Source: Mycolicibacterium rhodesiae JS60
GTDB lineage: Bacteria; Actinomycetota; Actinomycetes; Mycobacteriales; Mycobacteriaceae
Length of the DNA: 64,000 nucleotides
Assembly: GCA_000230935.2 (NCBI GenBank)
Contig: AGIQ01000002.1
Span: 1,488,001-1,552,000, forward strand
Direction: 5' to 3'
The notes under the pieces are model-generated. The model had not been told where the DNA came from. It saw nothing but the letters and a program-made list of their open reading frames with translations, and did no database searches. Positions 24,530 to 33,069 of the stretch are shown one piece after another. Position numbers and translations under genes: made by a program. Numbering within the stretch: position 1 is the stretch's first letter; every line of letters begins with the position of its first letter.

Positions 24530-25499
24530 CAACTCTCAACGTCCGGTGAGTCCCGTGAGCCTCCCGATAGTCACCCGGCGACAAAGACATTTGTCGCCGG
24601 AATTCTCGACCGAGGTGGCTCGCATCGCAGAATCCCCAGCGGTGCGCAATCGCGGCGATCGAGAGATTCGTGTTCACGAGGTCGTCTCGCGCTGCAGCCA
24701 GGCGGTGCTTGCGGACAATCGATCCGACGGTGTCTCCGGTTGCCTCAAATGCGCGGTGGACGGTCCTGGGCGCAACGTTGTGTGCCGCAGCGAGATCCTG
24801 CACCCGGACCGCTCCGGCCGGGAGGTGTTCCACGATCCACGTCTCGAGCTGTCGCCGCAGCATCGGGAGGAGGTCGCGCTCGCCTACGTCAGGGAGCGCA
24901 CTTGCCCGGATCATTCCGGATATCAACGTGAGCAAGGCATTGCGTGCGGCCTCGATCTCGGCCGTTGACATGCGACCGTATTGGCTGTCGATGCCGTTGA
25001 TGAAGTCCTGAAGGAGCTTGGCGAGAGGATTCCCCGCTGTGTCCACGAGCAGGTGATCGGGTACGCGGCTTGCCGTGTCGAATGGGGAAAGCGCCGCCAT
25101 AGGCACCTTGATGGTCCGCTTTTTCAGGCGATCCGGAACGACGAAGCTTCCAGTTGCCCGAGTACTGGTGATCAGAAGCGCGCCGGGTCTGAGCACGACG
25201 GTCTGGTCTGCGAATTCGAAGATCTGTTTGCCCGCATACGCCGTGAAGAGCAACAAGGCATCATCGTCGCGACGTGCGTAACTGTTGCCGCGAACGCCGT
25301 CGATCTGTCCGCACTCCCAATCGGTGATGAGGAGATCGGCGAGATCGCGGATCCTGAACGAGCCGAAGCTTCCGACTCGCTCAGTGCGCCGCAGGTTCAA
25401 GTTGGCGATGCGGTCACGCATGGCAGTCCGCCAGTAGAAGTCCTGTTCGTCGAGCGCTGCTTGGTCGGACCGGCGCAAAGTGGCTTCGGCTAATGTCAC
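24486..25499 (-). CDS. AraC-family regulator (cupin-like AraC_binding_2 type)
   Basis: This 337-residue protein has an N-terminal sensing domain (about 20-190, including YAGKQIFEFADQTVVLRPGALLITSTRA, a cupin-like strand pattern). The C-terminal double helix-turn-helix (about 225-320) reads VRVQDLAAAHNVAPRTVHRAF, SIAAIAHRWGFCDASHLGREFRR and SPGDYR. Start GTG 25499 is set by an excellent GGAGG site; an in-frame upstream ATG is unsupported. Such proteins are usually activators of nearby catabolic genes. It converges on the MFS gene with a 44-bp overlap and is divergent from a second AraC gene. It is one of two candidates to bind the 41-bp elements. Confidence 0.82.
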   Translation of the reverse strand: MTLAEATLRRSDQAALDEQDFYWRTAMRDRIANLNLRRTERVGSFGSFRIRDLADLLITDWECGQIDGVRGNSYARRDDDALLLFTAYAGKQIFEFADQTVVLRPGALLITSTRATGSFVVPDRLKKRTIKVPMAALSPFDTASRVPDHLLVDTAGNPLAKLLQDFINGIDSQYGRMSTAEIEAARNALLTLISGMIRASALPDVGERDLLPMLRRQLETWIVEHLPAGAVRVQDLAAAHNVAPRTVHRAFEATGDTVGSIVRKHRLAAARDDLVNTNLSIAAIAHRWGFCDASHLGREFRRQMSLSPGDYREAHGTHRTLRVVSVDSDRRQPMRVR

Positions 25500-25617
25500 A
25501 GCCTGCCTCCTATGGGTACCCCAACTTGCTGGGACGGACGGTCTCACTCCGGATTGCGTTCAACTCCCTCGGCTGAGACCCAGATCACTTAGCATCCTCG
25601 AATAGATCTGCCATTGC

Positions 25618-26694
25618 TTGTCCCGAGACGGCAAGGATTTGTCTTTGCGCGACACCGAGGCGCCCATCCGGGCGACCAGCCTGCGAGGATTCTCTACCCT
25701 CGTAAGTTCGCTGGGTGGGTCGGCTGCGGAGCTTCTAGCTGCGCACGGTTTGGATGAGAAAGGGATCGCCGGGCGCGAGACATTCATCAGTGTCGGGGTG
25801 CACGAGCGGCTCCTCGAAGATGCGGCCGCGCGGTTGTCGATGCCGGACTTCGGATTGCGCATGGCGGCTCAGCAGGACCTCGATTACTTGGGCCCGGTCG
25901 CGGTAGTCATTGAGAATTCGCGAACGATCGGTGAAGCCGTCGAATGCGCCCACCGCTACCTGTCTGCTCACAGCCCCGCCATGTCCCTCAAACAGGTAGC
26001 CGATCCACTCCACGATCCGGATATGGTCGGCCTTCGCTACCGAATCGCCACGCCGAGCGCGTCTCCTCAACCCACCGACTATGGACTCGGGGTGGTCCAT
26101 CGCATCATGGTCCTGCTAAACGGCGGCGCACCCTACGGGTTGCGATCTGTGCACTTCCCTCATGCCCGGCTAGCGCCCGAGACGGTCTATGCCGACTTTT
26201 TCGGGGCGCCCGCCAGGTTCGATGCGAACAACGCCGTTCTGCGAGTACCGCGTCAGCTATTGTCGGCGCCGGTCAGGGGAGGCAACGAGTTGCTACGCGA
26301 GATTGCGATCGAGTACCTGGAAGCGCACTTCGGTCACACGCAGTCACCATTGTCGGATCTCGTGGCAGAGATCGTCTTCGACCACCTTGGCTTCGACAAC
26401 GCGGATCTAGCGACGGTCGCCGGGCTGTTGCAACTTCACCCGCGTACGCTTCAGCGGCTCTTATCCGACGAGGGCAGTACTTTCAACGAGATCGTCGACG
26501 ATGTACGGAAGGCGCATGCCTTGAACTACATCACCAGAACGCGCCTGTCCTTTGCGCAGATCGCGACCCGGGTAGGCATGCGTGAACAGTCGAGCCTGGC
26601 ACGTGCGGTGCGCAGATGGTTCAACACGTCGCCTTCGCGACTGCGGACCACCGGTGCCGATTCCGGCGAGGGTGGCGATTCTGCTCGCGATTGA
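25618..26694 (+). CDS. AraC-family regulator (OruR/VirS-type)
   Basis: This 358-residue protein has the arabinose-binding-like N-terminal domain of OruR/VirS regulators (SSLGGSAAELLAAHGLDEKG, DFGLRMAAQQDLDYLGPVA, TIGEAVECAHRYLSAHSPAM, VHFPHARLAP, FFGAPARFDANNAVLRVP). The C-terminal HTH is DLATVAGLLQLHPRTLQRLL with AQIATRVGMREQSSLARAVRRWFNTSPSRLR. The track start is TTG 25618 with no clear ribosome site, so the true start may be a later TTG. It lies directly upstream of the mce operon, 170 bp before element D, and is my preferred candidate to bind the four 41-bp elements. Confidence 0.82.
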   Translation: MSRDGKDLSLRDTEAPIRATSLRGFSTLVSSLGGSAAELLAAHGLDEKGIAGRETFISVGVHERLLEDAAARLSMPDFGLRMAAQQDLDYLGPVAVVIENSRTIGEAVECAHRYLSAHSPAMSLKQVADPLHDPDMVGLRYRIATPSASPQPTDYGLGVVHRIMVLLNGGAPYGLRSVHFPHARLAPETVYADFFGAPARFDANNAVLRVPRQLLSAPVRGGNELLREIAIEYLEAHFGHTQSPLSDLVAEIVFDHLGFDNADLATVAGLLQLHPRTLQRLLSDEGSTFNEIVDDVRKAHALNYITRTRLSFAQIATRVGMREQSSLARAVRRWFNTSPSRLRTTGADSGEGGDSARD

Positions 26695-26754
26695 GCCATC
26701 TGATTTCGTCGCCCGACTCAAGTCGGTGCTGTGTGCGTACCCGAGCGCGGAATG

Positions 26755-26769
26755 CCCTGCTGTGCAGGG
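26755..26769 (+). terminator. Short hairpin after the AraC gene
   Basis: CCCTGC (26755-26760) pairs with GCAGGG (26764-26769) over a 3-base loop and is followed by TCTTTGCTC. It lies 60 bp after the AraC stop and 95 bp before element D. A weak terminator separating the AraC gene from the mce operon is plausible but unproven. Confidence 0.35.
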
Positions 26770-26863
26770 TCTTTGCTCAATTCAGTTCAAGACGGCGCTC
26801 GTCGCGTCTGTCGAAATCGGACTGATGGTCACGCCGTCTTGCCCCCAACGGGGCTAGCCGAGG

Positions 26864-26904
26864 GGGCATTCCTGTACCGGGAGGCGGCGCGATTGTTCTA
26901 TGAG
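26864..26904 (+). promoter_or_regulatory. 41-bp regulatory element, copy D (upstream of mce operon)
   Basis: Oriented toward the mce operon, it carries GGC-N6-GTACC-N7-GGC-N6-GTTCTAT in exactly the spacing of copies A-C. It ends 57 bp before the GTG at 26961. Divergence is greatest at the first base (G for T), the spacers and the last three bases. It links the mce operon to the MBL, small-ORF and AhpD-like genes 6-9 kb to the left. Confidence 0.68.
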
Positions 26905-26960
26905 ACGGCGCGCACTCAATCGATACTTTGTGGCTACCACCACATTGGGAGGTTCGGATC

Positions 26961-27233
26961 GTGTCTAGCGAGCTCTTCGCTGCGAAGGGCGTGGCGAGGT
27001 TGCCGTCAATAAATTTCGGCGCCTCGTGGCGAATGCCACAACACCACGACGACCCCCCACCCGAGCGGCACGTCACACCTGCGATCCACGCCGTGCATCG
27101 AGTCAGTGCGGACCCGGCAGCGACCGAAACTCCCACGCCGGCCATTGACTCACCCACCGTCGGCCGGGTCACTGTGACACCGAACCACCCTGTGACACAA
27201 AAGAATCAGGTATCGATCGGGGACAATCAATGA
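26961..27233 (+). CDS. Small leader protein of the mce operon, 90 aa, function unknown
   Basis: GTG 26961 is preceded by GGGAGG at 8-base spacing, element D lies 57 bp upstream, and the stop overlaps the tautomerase start by 4 bp (ATGA). These three points argue for a translated gene. The product (SSELFAAKGVARLPSINFG at the N terminus, then a Pro/Thr-rich tail with VGRVTVTPNHPV) has no recognisable domain, signal peptide or membrane segment and is probably largely disordered. Earlier in-frame starts have no ribosome site. It may act mainly in coupling translation. Confidence 0.5.
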   Translation: MSSELFAAKGVARLPSINFGASWRMPQHHDDPPPERHVTPAIHAVHRVSADPAATETPTPAIDSPTVGRVTVTPNHPVTQKNQVSIGDNQ

Positions 27234-27667
27234 CTTGCTGGGAGATCTTCGCGCCCGAAAACGCCTATACCGAAATGGAAAAGGAGCAACTGTCTGAGTC
27301 GATCACCTCGATCTATGTGGACCATGCGCGCCTGCCGAAGTTCTACGTAGTCGTCATCTTCCATGAGAAGCCCGCCTACTCCATGTACGTCGGTGGAAAG
27401 GCGGCCGACAACTTCGTGCGCATCCGCATCGATCACTGCTCGCGACAGCTGGAAACCGCTGAAATGCGAGCTGCCTGCATGGCAGTCATCGAAGAGAGGC
27501 TGGCGCCGCTTGTCAAGGAGCGCGGCTTCAACTGGGAAGTCCACATCGACGAGACGCCTATGGACCTATGGCGCGTTCAGGGATTGGTTCCGCCGCTGCC
27601 CGAATCCGAGATGGAACGAGCCTGGGTCAGAGAGAACAGACCGATCCCCTACGAGGTGGCGCAGTGA
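27230..27667 (+). CDS. Tautomerase-superfamily protein lacking the N-terminal proline
   Basis: This 145-residue protein resembles the larger cis-CaaD/MSAD-like tautomerase group: SITSIYVDHARLPKFYVVVI, NFVRIRIDHCSRQLE, VHIDETPMDLWRVQG. The paralogue at 43297 starts Met-Pro-Met-Trp, giving the catalytic Pro1 after Met removal. Here the chain starts Met-Thr-Cys-Trp, and no other start would place proline first. The catalytic base is therefore missing and normal tautomerase or dehalogenase chemistry is unlikely. It precedes yrbEA in the mce operon and may have a binding or regulatory role. Confidence 0.75.
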   Translation: MTCWEIFAPENAYTEMEKEQLSESITSIYVDHARLPKFYVVVIFHEKPAYSMYVGGKAADNFVRIRIDHCSRQLETAEMRAACMAVIEERLAPLVKERGFNWEVHIDETPMDLWRVQGLVPPLPESEMERAWVRENRPIPYEVAQ

Positions 27668-27705
27668 CTGCACGCGCCACCGCCATGACGGGACGACACC
27701 TATGA
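27664..27705 (+). other. 13-codon mini-ORF bridging tautomerase and yrbEA
   Basis: GTG 27664 overlaps the tautomerase stop by 4 bp (GTGA). After 13 codons its TGA overlaps the yrbEA start by 4 bp (ATGA). Whether the peptide matters is unknown, but the arrangement would let ribosomes pass from the tautomerase to yrbEA without a new ribosome site. It may be a translational-coupling device or chance. Confidence 0.3.
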
Positions 27706-28496
27706 CAGCTGGGCATCAAGCTGTGCAGCGCCTCTCAGCAGGGGCCCTCACCAAACCGTTCGGGGCCTTGGGTGGCTTCTTCGCCATGGCACTCGACACC
27801 CTCGTTGCGATGCCGCGGCGACCGTTTGCTTGGCGAGAGTTGCTGCTGCAGACCTGGTTTGTGGCGCGAGTGTCGATCCTGCCGACGTTGATGCTGGCGC
27901 TCCCCTTCGCCGTCCTCATGGTGTTCACGTTCAATGCCATGTTCATGGAGTTCGGGGCGGCCGACTACACCGGCGCGGGCGCGGCCCTTGGGACGGTGAC
28001 CCAGGTCGGCCCGATGGTGACCGTGTTGGTGGTCGCGGGTGCGGGTGCGACGGCGATGTGTGCGGACCTGGGGTCGCGAACGATTCGCGAGGAGCTTGAC
28101 GCGTTACGAGTGCTGGGCATCAACCCGATTCAGGCGTTGGTGGTGCCAAGGATCCTCGCCGCCACGGTGGTCGCATTGCTGTTGACGTCAGTGGTGATCC
28201 TGGTGGGGCTGACCGGAGCCTTCCTGTTCTCGGTGTTCGCCCAGCACGTCACTGCGGGCGCTTTCATCGCAAGTCTGACTGTGCTTGTCGGACCGGCCGA
28301 TGTGATCATTTCAGTGATCAAGTCGGCGTTGTTCGGCCTCTCAGCGGGTCTGATCGCTTGCTACAAAGGCATTTCGGTGCAGGGCGGACCGGCGGGCGTA
28401 GGTAATGCGGTCAACGAGACAGTCGTCTATTCGTTCATGGCGCTGTTCGTCATCAACGTCATTGCTACAGCAATCGGGCTCAAGGTGACACTGTGA
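27702..28496 (+). CDS. yrbEA: YrbE-family permease A of Mce transporter
   Basis: This 264-residue MlaE-type permease has several membrane helices and conserved mycobacterial YrbE features: ARVSILPTLMLALPFAVLMV, VTQVGPMVTVLVVAGAGATA, ADLGSRTIREELDALRVLGI, PIQALVVPRILA and GVGNAVNETVVYSF. It forms the inner-membrane channel with YrbEB and is energised by an MceG ATPase encoded elsewhere (none in this window). ATG 27702 overlaps the preceding mini-ORF; the ORF is open further upstream but without support. It overlaps yrbEB by 4 bp. Confidence 0.9.
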   Translation: MTAGHQAVQRLSAGALTKPFGALGGFFAMALDTLVAMPRRPFAWRELLLQTWFVARVSILPTLMLALPFAVLMVFTFNAMFMEFGAADYTGAGAALGTVTQVGPMVTVLVVAGAGATAMCADLGSRTIREELDALRVLGINPIQALVVPRILAATVVALLLTSVVILVGLTGAFLFSVFAQHVTAGAFIASLTVLVGPADVIISVIKSALFGLSAGLIACYKGISVQGGPAGVGNAVNETVVYSFMALFVINVIATAIGLKVTL

Positions 28497-29347
28497 GCGT
28501 CGGGCTGCCCAGCAGGCGCGCGCCGCGTACGCGTCAGCTGGCGCGCGGTTGGGCGGCCGGGTGGAACCGCATCGGTACCCAAGCGGAGTTCTACTTCAAG
28601 ACGCTGGGTGCGGTCGGCGATGCGGCGATTCGGTATCGAGTGGAGACGCTGCGCCTGGTAGCCCAAATGAGTTTAGGGACAGGCGCTTTAGTGGTCATCG
28701 GTGGAACGATCGGCATCGTCGCCTTCTTGAATATTTCGACCGGCGCCCTGCCGGGCATAATCGGCTACAGCCAGTTTTCAGATGTGGGAGTCGAAGCGGT
28801 GACAGGCTTCGGTTCCGCGCTGTTCAACGTGCGGCTTGTCGCGCCGTTGACGGCGGCCTTCGGTATGTCGGCCACGATTGGTGCGGGCGCGACGGCACAG
28901 CTGGGCGCGATGAGGATCAACGAGGAAATCGACGCGCTGGAGGTCATGGGGATTCGCTCGATCGCATATTTGTCTGCGACTCGAGTGCTGGCGGGGATCT
29001 TTGTGGTGATCCCGCTGTACTGCGTCGCGGTACTGATGGCCTTCCTATCTGCGCGGGTGGCCACGACGGCGTTCTACGGCCAGTCGACCGGGGTGTATGA
29101 CCACTACTTCAACACATTCCTGGTCCCCACCGATATTCTCTGGTCATTCGTCTTGGCGATCAGCATGACGGTCGTAATCATGTTGGTGCACACCTATTAC
29201 GGGTTTACCGCATCAGGTGGACCAGCGGGAGTCGGGGAAGCCGTTGGGCGTGCGGTACGTACATCGCTGATCGGCGCTTGTTTCGTCGTGGTGTTCGTAT
29301 CGCTAGCTCTTTACGGTCAGTCCAGCAACTTCCACCTAGGCGGGTAG
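28493..29347 (+). CDS. yrbEB: YrbE-family permease B of Mce transporter
   Basis: This 284-residue YrbE permease has GAVGDAAIRYRVETLRLVAQMS, VAPLTAAFGMSATIGAGATAQ, INEEIDALEVMGIRSIAYL, and the terminal GPAGVGEAVGRAVR typical of this family. GTG 28493 overlaps the yrbEA stop by 4 bp. With YrbEA it should form a heterodimeric permease that passes lipid delivered by the Mce proteins to the cytoplasm. Confidence 0.9.
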   Translation: MSVGLPSRRAPRTRQLARGWAAGWNRIGTQAEFYFKTLGAVGDAAIRYRVETLRLVAQMSLGTGALVVIGGTIGIVAFLNISTGALPGIIGYSQFSDVGVEAVTGFGSALFNVRLVAPLTAAFGMSATIGAGATAQLGAMRINEEIDALEVMGIRSIAYLSATRVLAGIFVVIPLYCVAVLMAFLSARVATTAFYGQSTGVYDHYFNTFLVPTDILWSFVLAISMTVVIMLVHTYYGFTASGGPAGVGEAVGRAVRTSLIGACFVVVFVSLALYGQSSNFHLGG

Positions 29348-29351
29348 CGGC

Positions 29352-30752
29352 ATGGATTCGGCTCGCGAATCACGGCGGCTCCACCCGGCGTGGTGGACAG
29401 TGATTTTGATCGTCACTGTGGTGGCCGTGGCGGTCATCTGTTCGGCGATGTACGCCGGATCGTTCAATTCTTATGAACGCGTCACGCTGACGGCGGATCG
29501 ATCGGGTCTTGTCATGGAACCCGGCGCCAGGGTGAAGATGCGCGGCGTGGAGGTCGGGCGGGTCGCTTCGGTGACACGCTCGGCAGGCCCCACCAGTTTG
29601 ACGTTGGAGCTGTTCCCCGACAAGGTGCGCTACATCCCGGCCAATGTGCGGGCCGAGATCAAGGCGACAACGATATTCGGGGTCAAGTACGTAGAACTGA
29701 CGACGCCGCCGGATCCCAGCCCTCAGCATGTGGCGGCCGGGGCGGTGCTGCGATCGGCCAACGTCAGCACCGAAGTCAACACGGTATTCGAGAACCTGGT
29801 TGGGGTCGTCAAGCAGATCGACCCGGCGAAGCTGAATGCGACCTTGAGCGCTGTGGCCGAAGGAGTCCGCGGTCGTGGGAAGCAGATCGGACAGGCCACC
29901 ACTGATGGCAATCAAGTTCTGCTGGCGCTCAATCCGCGAAGCGACACGATGGCGCGAGACTGGCGTTCTATCAAGGGTTTCAGTGATGCCTACAGCGCAG
30001 CGGCACAGGACCTTTTGGCCATCATGAATTCGGCCAGCACCACCAGCGTCACGGTGACGAATCAGGCGAAAGACCTGGATGCTGTGCTGCTGAACATATC
30101 TGGACTGTCTCGGGCGGGTATCAACCTGCTCGCGCCGAGCAAGGACAACCTGGTACGTGCGGTCAACACCGCAGCACCGACCACCGATCTGCTGTTGAGG
30201 CACGCCCCGGTGCTCACCTGCACGCTCGTCGGAGCGAAGTGGTACCTGGACAACGGGGGCTATGCACAGTTCGGCGGGAACGGGCGCACCTGGATCATGG
30301 ACACGGGCCTCGGTCTGGGCGACGATCCGTACCGATATCCGGACAACCTGCCGATCATTGCCGCGAAGGGCGGCCCAGGTGGTCAGCCGAGTTGCGGATC
30401 CCTGCCCAACGTGGCGAAGAACTTCCCGGTGCGTCAACTCGTTACGGACACCGGCTGGGGGACAGGATTGGACATCCGGCCCAACCCCGGAATCGGTCAT
30501 CCGTGGTGGGAGAACTTCTTCCCGGTGACCCGCGGGATGCCACAGCCGCCGAGCGTGCGCGGCGAGGGGCCGCCGGCGATCGGACCGGTGCCATATCCGG
30601 GTGCTCCACCGTACGGCGCACCGCTGTACGGGCGGGACGGTACGCCTCTGTATCCAGGTCTGCCGGCGCCACCGGCGCCGAGTCCCCCCGCGGAATTGCC
30701 GCCGGCGGCTGCTCCGGTTTCTGTCCCGGCACCTGGAGGTGACCAGCCGTGA
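29352..30752 (+). CDS. mceA: Mce-family substrate-binding protein A
   Basis: This 466-residue protein has an N-terminal membrane helix (about 13-35), then an MCE domain (YERVTLTADRSGLVMEPGARVKMRGVEVGRVASV), the Mce/CUF helical region and a Pro-rich C-terminal tail (about 395-466, many Pro/Gly/Ala). Mce proteins form a hexameric needle across the periplasm that conducts hydrophobic molecules. Five bases separate it from yrbEB and a 4-bp overlap joins it to mceB, so it is in the same operon. Confidence 0.9.
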   Translation: MDSARESRRLHPAWWTVILIVTVVAVAVICSAMYAGSFNSYERVTLTADRSGLVMEPGARVKMRGVEVGRVASVTRSAGPTSLTLELFPDKVRYIPANVRAEIKATTIFGVKYVELTTPPDPSPQHVAAGAVLRSANVSTEVNTVFENLVGVVKQIDPAKLNATLSAVAEGVRGRGKQIGQATTDGNQVLLALNPRSDTMARDWRSIKGFSDAYSAAAQDLLAIMNSASTTSVTVTNQAKDLDAVLLNISGLSRAGINLLAPSKDNLVRAVNTAAPTTDLLLRHAPVLTCTLVGAKWYLDNGGYAQFGGNGRTWIMDTGLGLGDDPYRYPDNLPIIAAKGGPGGQPSCGSLPNVAKNFPVRQLVTDTGWGTGLDIRPNPGIGHPWWENFFPVTRGMPQPPSVRGEGPPAIGPVPYPGAPPYGAPLYGRDGTPLYPGLPAPPAPSPPAELPPAAAPVSVPAPGGDQP

Positions 30753-31777
30753 AAGATAATCTGGTCGGCGCGGTGGGGCGCCTGGTGATTTTCGTTGTCG
30801 TCTGTTCTTTGGGTTTTTTCGCGATGCTGCTGATCTTCGCGGGGTTGCGATTCCAAGGCGAAAAGACCTACCGCGCGGTCTTCACCGATGTGTCCGGGTT
30901 GAAACAGGACCAGTTCGTCCGGATCGCCGGGGTGGAAGTTGGACAGGTCAAGAAAATCTCCCTACAACCCAATTCTCTTGTCATGGTGGAGTTTTCCGCC
31001 GATAACTCGGTGACATTGACCGAAGGAACCAGGGTGGCGATCCGGTGGGCCGACGTCTTCGGTGGCCGGTACCTGTCCTTGGAGGAGGGCGCGGGCGGCC
31101 TGAAACGACTCAATCCGGGCGAAACCATTCCCACCGACCGGACGCTGCCGGCCCTCGAATTGGACTCACTGATCGGGGGTTTCCGGCCCCTCTTTCGAGC
31201 CTTGGACCCTGACCAGGTCAACGCGCTGACCGGTCAACTGATCGCGGCATTCCAGGGCCAGGGAACGACGGTGAACTCCTTTCTCGCCCAGACAGCGGCG
31301 GTGACGAGCACGCTAGCCGACCGCGACGAGTTGATCGGACAGGTCATCAATAATCTGAATGTCGTTCTCGGATCGTTGGGCGGTCAGAGCTCGCAGTTGG
31401 ACAAGGCTGTCACCTCTTTGTCGGATTTGGTGAAGGGGCTGGCAGACCGAAAGTCCGATATCAGCAATGCGGTTGCCTACACCAACACCGCTGCGGGCAC
31501 GGTCGCCGATCTGCTGCAGCAGGCCCGTACCCCAGCCAAAAAGGTGGTCACCGAGACTGACCGGACCGCTGGGACCGTGTTGGCCGACCATGAGTATTTC
31601 GACAATCTCCTCAAGACGCTGCCCGATTCGTACCAAATCCTCGCCAGGCAGGGGATATACGGCAACTTCATCAATTTCTACCTCTGCGATCTCGTCCTCA
31701 AGATGAATGGAAAGGGTGGCCAGCCGGTGTATGTGAAAGTGGCCGGGCAGAGTTCGGGTCGGTGTGCGCCGCGATGA
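30749..31777 (+). CDS. mceB: Mce-family substrate-binding protein B
   Basis: This 342-residue protein has an N-terminal membrane segment (about 13-30, FFAMLLIFAGL), then an MCE domain (YRAVFTDVSGLKQDQFVRIAGVEVGQVKKISL), AIRWADVFGGRYLSLEEG and a helical C-terminal part. GTG start 30749 overlaps mceA; mceC overlaps its stop by 4 bp. There is no Pro-rich tail, as usual for the B subunit. It is predicted to pair with the other five Mce proteins in the hetero-hexameric channel. Confidence 0.9.
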   Translation: MKDNLVGAVGRLVIFVVVCSLGFFAMLLIFAGLRFQGEKTYRAVFTDVSGLKQDQFVRIAGVEVGQVKKISLQPNSLVMVEFSADNSVTLTEGTRVAIRWADVFGGRYLSLEEGAGGLKRLNPGETIPTDRTLPALELDSLIGGFRPLFRALDPDQVNALTGQLIAAFQGQGTTVNSFLAQTAAVTSTLADRDELIGQVINNLNVVLGSLGGQSSQLDKAVTSLSDLVKGLADRKSDISNAVAYTNTAAGTVADLLQQARTPAKKVVTETDRTAGTVLADHEYFDNLLKTLPDSYQILARQGIYGNFINFYLCDLVLKMNGKGGQPVYVKVAGQSSGRCAPR

Positions 31778-33069
31778 AACCCTTTGCTGAACGCAATCGC
31801 GTAGTCATCGGAGCCGTCGGTGTGGCCGTCACCGCTGTCACCGTCGTCGCGGCCTTGCAGTATGACAAGTTGCCATTTCTGAACTCAGATACCGAGTACT
31901 TGGCCTATTTCGCCGAAGGCGGTGGCTTGCAAACGGGCGCAGCTGTGCAGGTCTCCGGCTTGCGGGTGGGCGACGTTGACTCGATTGAACTTGACGGGTC
32001 GCGGGTGCTGATCCGATTCAAGGTCGACAGCAATGTCCGCCTCGGTGACCGAACCGAGGCGGCGATCAAGACGAAGAGTGTGCTTGGCGCGAAGATTCTC
32101 AGCGTCACATCGCGCGGCGATGGGACGCTGACCGGACCGATCCCGGTCGAGCGGACGACGCCGGCCTATGAACTCAACGATGCGCTCGGCGAACTGGCGA
32201 CCACGGTCGACGACCTCAAGACCAACCAGGTGTCCGACGCACTGTCGACGTTGGCGCGAACATTTCAGGACACTCCGCCGGACTTGAAGGTCGCGGTGGA
32301 CGGAGTGGCCCGCCTCTCCCACACCATCGACAAGCGAGACACTGAGCTCCGCACCTTGTTGACCAACGCGAACAACGCCACCGCCGTCTTGGCCAAACGC
32401 GCCGATCAGGTGGTCGGCCTGATCAACAACAGCGACGCGTTGCTTGCCCAGCTGCAAACCCAGAGCCGGGCACTGGACCAGATCGCTTACAGCATTTCGG
32501 CGTTGGCGACCCAGCTTTCAGGTTTCATCGGCGAGAACCGAGCGACTCTGAAGCCAGCTCTGGACAAGCTCAACGGAGTGCTGGCGATCGTGGACGGTCG
32601 CAAGGAACAAGTTCAAAAAGCGATCAAGCTTGCCGGCGACTACTCGATGCGGATTGGTGAGACGATGTCCTCAGGACCGTTCATCAATGCCTACATCACC
32701 AACCTGTTGCCGGGGCAATTCGTACAGCCGTTCATCGACGCCGCGTTCTCCGATCTTGGCTTGGACCCGGCTGTTTTGTCGCCGACGCAGTTGACCGACC
32801 CGCAGGTCGGCCAACCCGGCACGCCTGCCCTGCCGGTGCCGTATCCGCGCACAGGACAGGGCGGTGAACCGAACCTGAACTTGCCCGACGCCATCACCGG
32901 TAAGCCAGGTGACCCGCGGTACCCGTACCGTGAGCCGTTACCGGCACCGCCGCCGGGCGGTCCGCCGCCCGGACCCCCCGGGGGTCCACCCTCTCCTGCG
33001 CCGACTCCGACGCCGGTGTTCGTGCCCGCGCCCGGTGAAGTGCCGCCGCCAGCGGAGGCCACCCCGTGA
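31774..33069 (+). CDS. mceC: Mce-family substrate-binding protein C
   Basis: This 431-residue protein starts at ATG 31774 (ATGA overlap with mceB); a GTG at 31762 is also open. An N-terminal membrane helix (about 8-25) is followed by the MCE domain (YLAYFAEGGGLQTGAAVQVSGLRVGDVDSI, TEAAIKTKSVLGAKILSVTSRG), a long helical section and a strikingly Pro/Gly-rich C-terminal tail (about 330-431). It overlaps mceD by 4 bp. Role as in the other Mce subunits. Confidence 0.9.
   Translation: MKPFAERNRVVIGAVGVAVTAVTVVAALQYDKLPFLNSDTEYLAYFAEGGGLQTGAAVQVSGLRVGDVDSIELDGSRVLIRFKVDSNVRLGDRTEAAIKTKSVLGAKILSVTSRGDGTLTGPIPVERTTPAYELNDALGELATTVDDLKTNQVSDALSTLARTFQDTPPDLKVAVDGVARLSHTIDKRDTELRTLLTNANNATAVLAKRADQVVGLINNSDALLAQLQTQSRALDQIAYSISALATQLSGFIGENRATLKPALDKLNGVLAIVDGRKEQVQKAIKLAGDYSMRIGETMSSGPFINAYITNLLPGQFVQPFIDAAFSDLGLDPAVLSPTQLTDPQVGQPGTPALPVPYPRTGQGGEPNLNLPDAITGKPGDPRYPYREPLPAPPPGGPPPGPPGGPPSPAPTPTPVFVPAPGEVPPPAEATP

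Noticed and set aside
18815..26904. Reading the TGGC...-type start of the 41-bp elements as a sigma-54 (-24/-12) promoter
   Set aside because: There is no GC-containing -12 element at the required distance, and mycobacteria are generally not known for sigma-54 promoters of this form; the direct-repeat reading explains more conserved bases.
29370..30500. Long minus-strand ORF antisense to mceA
   Set aside because: It is a shadow of the mceA coding strand with no ribosome site or recognisable domain.
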